Positions 6,748 to 8,371 of a stretch of DNA of 8,371 nucleotides are shown one piece after another; the first letter of the stretch is position 1, and each line of letters starts with the position of its first letter. A model generated the notes under the pieces. It saw only the letters and a list, made by a program, of their open reading frames with translations. It had not been told where the DNA came from and did not search any database. A program made the translations under genes and the position numbers. This DNA comes from Thermodesulfobacteriota bacterium (GTDB lineage Bacteria > Desulfobacterota > Desulfocorpusculales > Desulfocorpusculum): contig JAPWUY010000054.1 in the NCBI GenBank assembly GCA_028275295.1, positions 1 through 8,371 on the forward strand. The letters run 5' to 3'.

Positions 6748-7700
6748 AGGGCTTCGAGGATGGGGGAGTTTTGCTTGTGGACAAGCCCCCAGGGGTGACA
6801 TCCTTCGGGGTAGTGGAGAGGGTGAGGCGGTGGTCCGGGATAAAGAAGGTGGGCCATACAGGGAGTCTGGATCCCTTCGCCACGGGCCTTCTGGTACTGT
6901 GCCTTGGGAAGGCCACAAGGCTATCCCAGTACATAGTGAGCTGGGACAAGGAATACGAGGGGGTCATCTCTCTGGGTGTGGAGACGGATACCGATGACGC
7001 AACGGGAAAGGTGGTGGCGAGGGGAGATTACTCTGGCTTGAGGGAGGAGCAGATCGAGAAGGCTCTCGAGGGATTCAGGGGAAAGATAGAGCAGATGCCC
7101 CCTGTCTTCTCTGCCAAGAAGCTCTCGGGAGTTCCCTCTTACAGGAGGGCAAGAAGGGGAGAGGTTTTGAAACTCGCTCCAGTCGAAGTGGAGGTGCACG
7201 AATTGGAGCTTCTGGAAGTGGACCTTCCCCAGGTTCGCTTCAGGGCCAAGTGTTCCAAGGGAACCTATATGAGATCTCTGGCGAGGGACCTGGGCAGGGT
7301 CCTGGGTTGTGGGGGACATCTCGCCTCCTTGAGAAGGGTTGCCATAGGCCATCTCAGGGTGGAGGAGGCCATAGGCTTGTGGGAATTGAAGGAGAGGAGG
7401 GCGATGGGTCTCGGGCATCTTCTCTGGCCCATAGAGAAGGTCCTGGGCATATGGCCCACATGCAGGCTTTCTTCCCCTTGGAGCAGATTGATCCGCCACG
7501 GCCAGGCCGTGCCAATGGAAGCGCTCGACGGGGCTCAGAAGGATCTTGCCGCAAAGGCTGACAGGGTCCTGATCGCGGATGAGGCCGGAAGGCTTCTAGC
7601 CATAGGATCTGTGAGGGGAGATGGCCCTTCGAGGAGGCTTCACCCCGAACAGGTATTTCCGTGGGAAATGGCCGAGGACAGATCCGTAGGTTCGGGCTGA
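6744..7700 (+). CDS. truB: tRNA pseudouridine(55) synthase TruB
   Basis: TruB converts U55 of the tRNA T loop to pseudouridine and also acts as a tRNA chaperone. From GTG 6744 the protein has 318 residues. It begins with the typical GGVLLVDKPPGVTSF and carries the catalytic block GHTGSLDPFATG (37-48) with the nucleophile D43. Further family motifs are YEGVISLGVETDTDDATG (71-88), QMPPVFSAKKLSGVPSY (117-133) and CSKGTYMRSLARDLG (170-184). The last 75 or so residues form the TruB C-terminal/PUA-like region. The block usually reads GHTGTLDP, so Ser41 is a mild substitution and the enzyme should be active. The GTG start shares the four bases GTGA with the nrnA stop and follows AGGAGG at 6731-6736, implying translational coupling. 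Confidence 0.95.
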   Translation: MKGFEDGGVLLVDKPPGVTSFGVVERVRRWSGIKKVGHTGSLDPFATGLLVLCLGKATRLSQYIVSWDKEYEGVISLGVETDTDDATGKVVARGDYSGLREEQIEKALEGFRGKIEQMPPVFSAKKLSGVPSYRRARRGEVLKLAPVEVEVHELELLEVDLPQVRFRAKCSKGTYMRSLARDLGRVLGCGGHLASLRRVAIGHLRVEEAIGLWELKERRAMGLGHLLWPIEKVLGIWPTCRLSSPWSRLIRHGQAVPMEALDGAQKDLAAKADRVLIADEAGRLLAIGSVRGDGPSRRLHPEQVFPWEMAEDRSVGSG

Positions 7701-7721
7701 AAAAATTTTCACCACCACTGA

Positions 7722-7729
7722 AAGGAGGT
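7722..7729 (+). promoter_or_regulatory. Near-perfect Shine-Dalgarno for rpsO (GTG start)
   Basis: AAGGAGGT at 7722-7729 is a full-length complement of the usual anti-Shine-Dalgarno sequence and lies seven bases before GTG 7737. It settles the non-ATG start of rpsO. It is the strongest such site in the window, which fits a ribosomal protein needed in large amounts. Confidence 0.85.
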
Positions 7730-7736
7730 CGGAGAA

Positions 7737-8006
7737 GTGTCGCTTGATGTGGAGAGGAAAAGGGAAATAATCGAGAAGTTCAGAAGGCACGAGTCGGATA
7801 CGGGATCGCCTGAGGTGCAAATAGCTCTTCTCACAGAGAGGATAAATCACCTGACCGAGCATTTCTCGATCCACAAGAAGGATCACCATTCCCGAAGAGG
7901 GCTCATGAAGCTCGTAGGGCAGAGGAAGAGGCTTCTGGACTATCTGAGGTCCAAGGACGTGAACCGTTACCGTGCTCTCATCCAGGAGTTGGGCCTGAGG
8001 AAGTGA
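7737..8006 (+). CDS. rpsO: 30S ribosomal protein S15
   Basis: S15 binds the central domain of 16S rRNA early in assembly and contributes to subunit bridges. The product is 89 residues, exactly the usual bacterial length. It carries the signature [22 protein letters not shown] (18-39, including the GSPE turn), [11 protein letters not shown] (46-56) and the closing [12 protein letters not shown] helix. It starts at GTG 7737 behind a near-perfect AAGGAGGT. The gene lies 36 bases after truB and 36 bases before pnp, the common truB-rpsO-pnp order. I could not find a convincing S15 autoregulatory pseudoknot or hairpin around the start. Confidence 0.97.
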   Translation: MSLDVERKREIIEKFRRHESDTGSPEVQIALLTERINHLTEHFSIHKKDHHSRRGLMKLVGQRKRLLDYLRSKDVNRYRALIQELGLRK

Positions 8007-8042
8007 TCCGGAAGACATCTGGCACCGAAAAAAGGAGAAGGT

Positions 8043-8371
8043 ATGATCGCCAAGGTCAATAGAGAGGTTGGCGGCCGCATTCTGGCCATGGAGACTGGCC
8101 GGTTGGCCAGACAGGCCCATGGGGCTGTTTGGGTTCAATACGGGGACACTGGCCTTCTTGTGACCGCTGTCTCGGATAGGATGAGGGAAGGAGTGGACTT
8201 CCTCCCCCTCACGGTGGACTACCAAGAGATGGCCTATGCTGCAGGCAAGATCCCCGGAGGATTCTTCAAGAGGGAGGGCCGTTCGTCGGACAGGGAGATT
8301 CTCGTCTCCAGGCTGATAGACAGGCCCATACGCCCCCTCTTTCCCAAGGGATACTTCTGGGAGGTCCAGGT
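8043..8371 (+). CDS. pnp: Polyribonucleotide nucleotidyltransferase (PNPase), 5' part only
   Basis: PNPase degrades RNA 3' to 5' by phosphorolysis and is a degradosome component in many bacteria. Only the first 109 codons are in the window; the frame stays open to the right edge, and a full protein is usually about 700 residues. The visible part is the start of the first RNase PH-like domain. It contains [13 protein letters not shown] (33-45), [20 protein letters not shown] (53-72), FFKREGR (74-80) and [13 protein letters not shown] (89-101), all characteristic of PNPase. AAGGAG at 8032-8037 lies five bases before ATG 8043. The 36-base gap after rpsO shows neither the terminator nor the RNase III hairpin known between these genes in E. 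coli. Confidence 0.95.
   Translation, partial: MIAKVNREVGGRILAMETGRLARQAHGAVWVQYGDTGLLVTAVSDRMREGVDFLPLTVDYQEMAYAAGKIPGGFFKREGRSSDREILVSRLIDRPIRPLFPKGYFWEVQ

Noticed and set aside
7701..7736. Promoter for rpsO in the AT-rich AAAAATTTT spacer
   Set aside because: There are no convincing -35 and -10 elements at proper spacing; the stretch mainly holds the strong Shine-Dalgarno.
8007..8042. Terminator or RNase III processing hairpin between rpsO and pnp
   Set aside because: I looked because E. coli has both here. Only very short pairings can be drawn in the 36 bases, and there is no T run.
7596..8225. 209-codon open frame on the - strand across truB, rpsO and pnp
   Set aside because: It runs antisense through three recognisable genes and their spacers, with no supporting start signal or homology that I recognise.
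1..8371. A novel multi-gene system, mobile element, CRISPR array or riboswitch
   Set aside because: Every gene but the partial frame at the left edge belongs to a known family in a familiar operon order. I saw no spaced repeats, inverted terminal repeats, transposase or integrase motifs, or conserved riboswitch core.

Overview
The window is a core housekeeping operon for translation initiation, transcription elongation, ribosome maturation and RNA turnover. It reads entirely on the + strand. The order is tRNA-Gly(CCC), rimP, nusA, infB, a DUF503/ylxP-family gene, rbfA, an nrnA-like DHH phosphoesterase gene, truB, rpsO, and the 5' part of pnp, which runs off the right edge. This order, with DUF503-rbfA-nrnA between infB and truB and rpsO-pnp at the end, is familiar from Desulfobacterota (former Deltaproteobacteria) and relatives. 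The second IF2 N-terminal module and the basic block before it look like those of that group. Coding strands are very purine-rich, with heavy use of AGG/AGA (Arg), ATA (Ile) and GAG (Glu). That codon pattern is often seen in thermophiles, so a thermophilic or moderately thermophilic member of Desulfobacterota or a neighbouring phylum is my best guess. It is an inference, not a determination.

Layout. Positions 2-88 may hold the last 28 codons of an unidentified upstream gene. A sigma70-type promoter at 63-91 drives a tRNA-Gly with encoded CCA at 104-179. A GC-rich hairpin (203-227) and a rho-independent terminator (240-275) separate the tRNA from rimP (285-767). NusA (774-2279) and IF2 (2296-5091) follow closely. 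The small DUF503 gene (5144-5446), rbfA (5436-5798), nrnA (5788-6747) and truB (6744-7700) form a chain of overlapping genes. rpsO (7737-8006) and pnp (from 8043) follow, each with its own strong Shine-Dalgarno sequence. No stretch over 300 bases lacks a gene.

How the genes work together. RimP and RbfA mature the 30S subunit, S15 is one of its early-binding proteins, and IF2 loads initiator tRNA on it. TruB makes pseudouridine-55 in tRNA. NusA tunes pausing, termination and antitermination. PNPase degrades RNA from the 3' end, and the NrnA-like enzyme is expected to finish off the very short oligonucleotides that remain.

I see no mobile element, CRISPR array, defence island or unknown multi-gene system. 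The most interesting part is the leader: a tRNA gene followed by a terminator that abuts the rimP ribosome binding site. It resembles the metY-rimP-nusA-infB arrangement of E. coli but carries a different tRNA.
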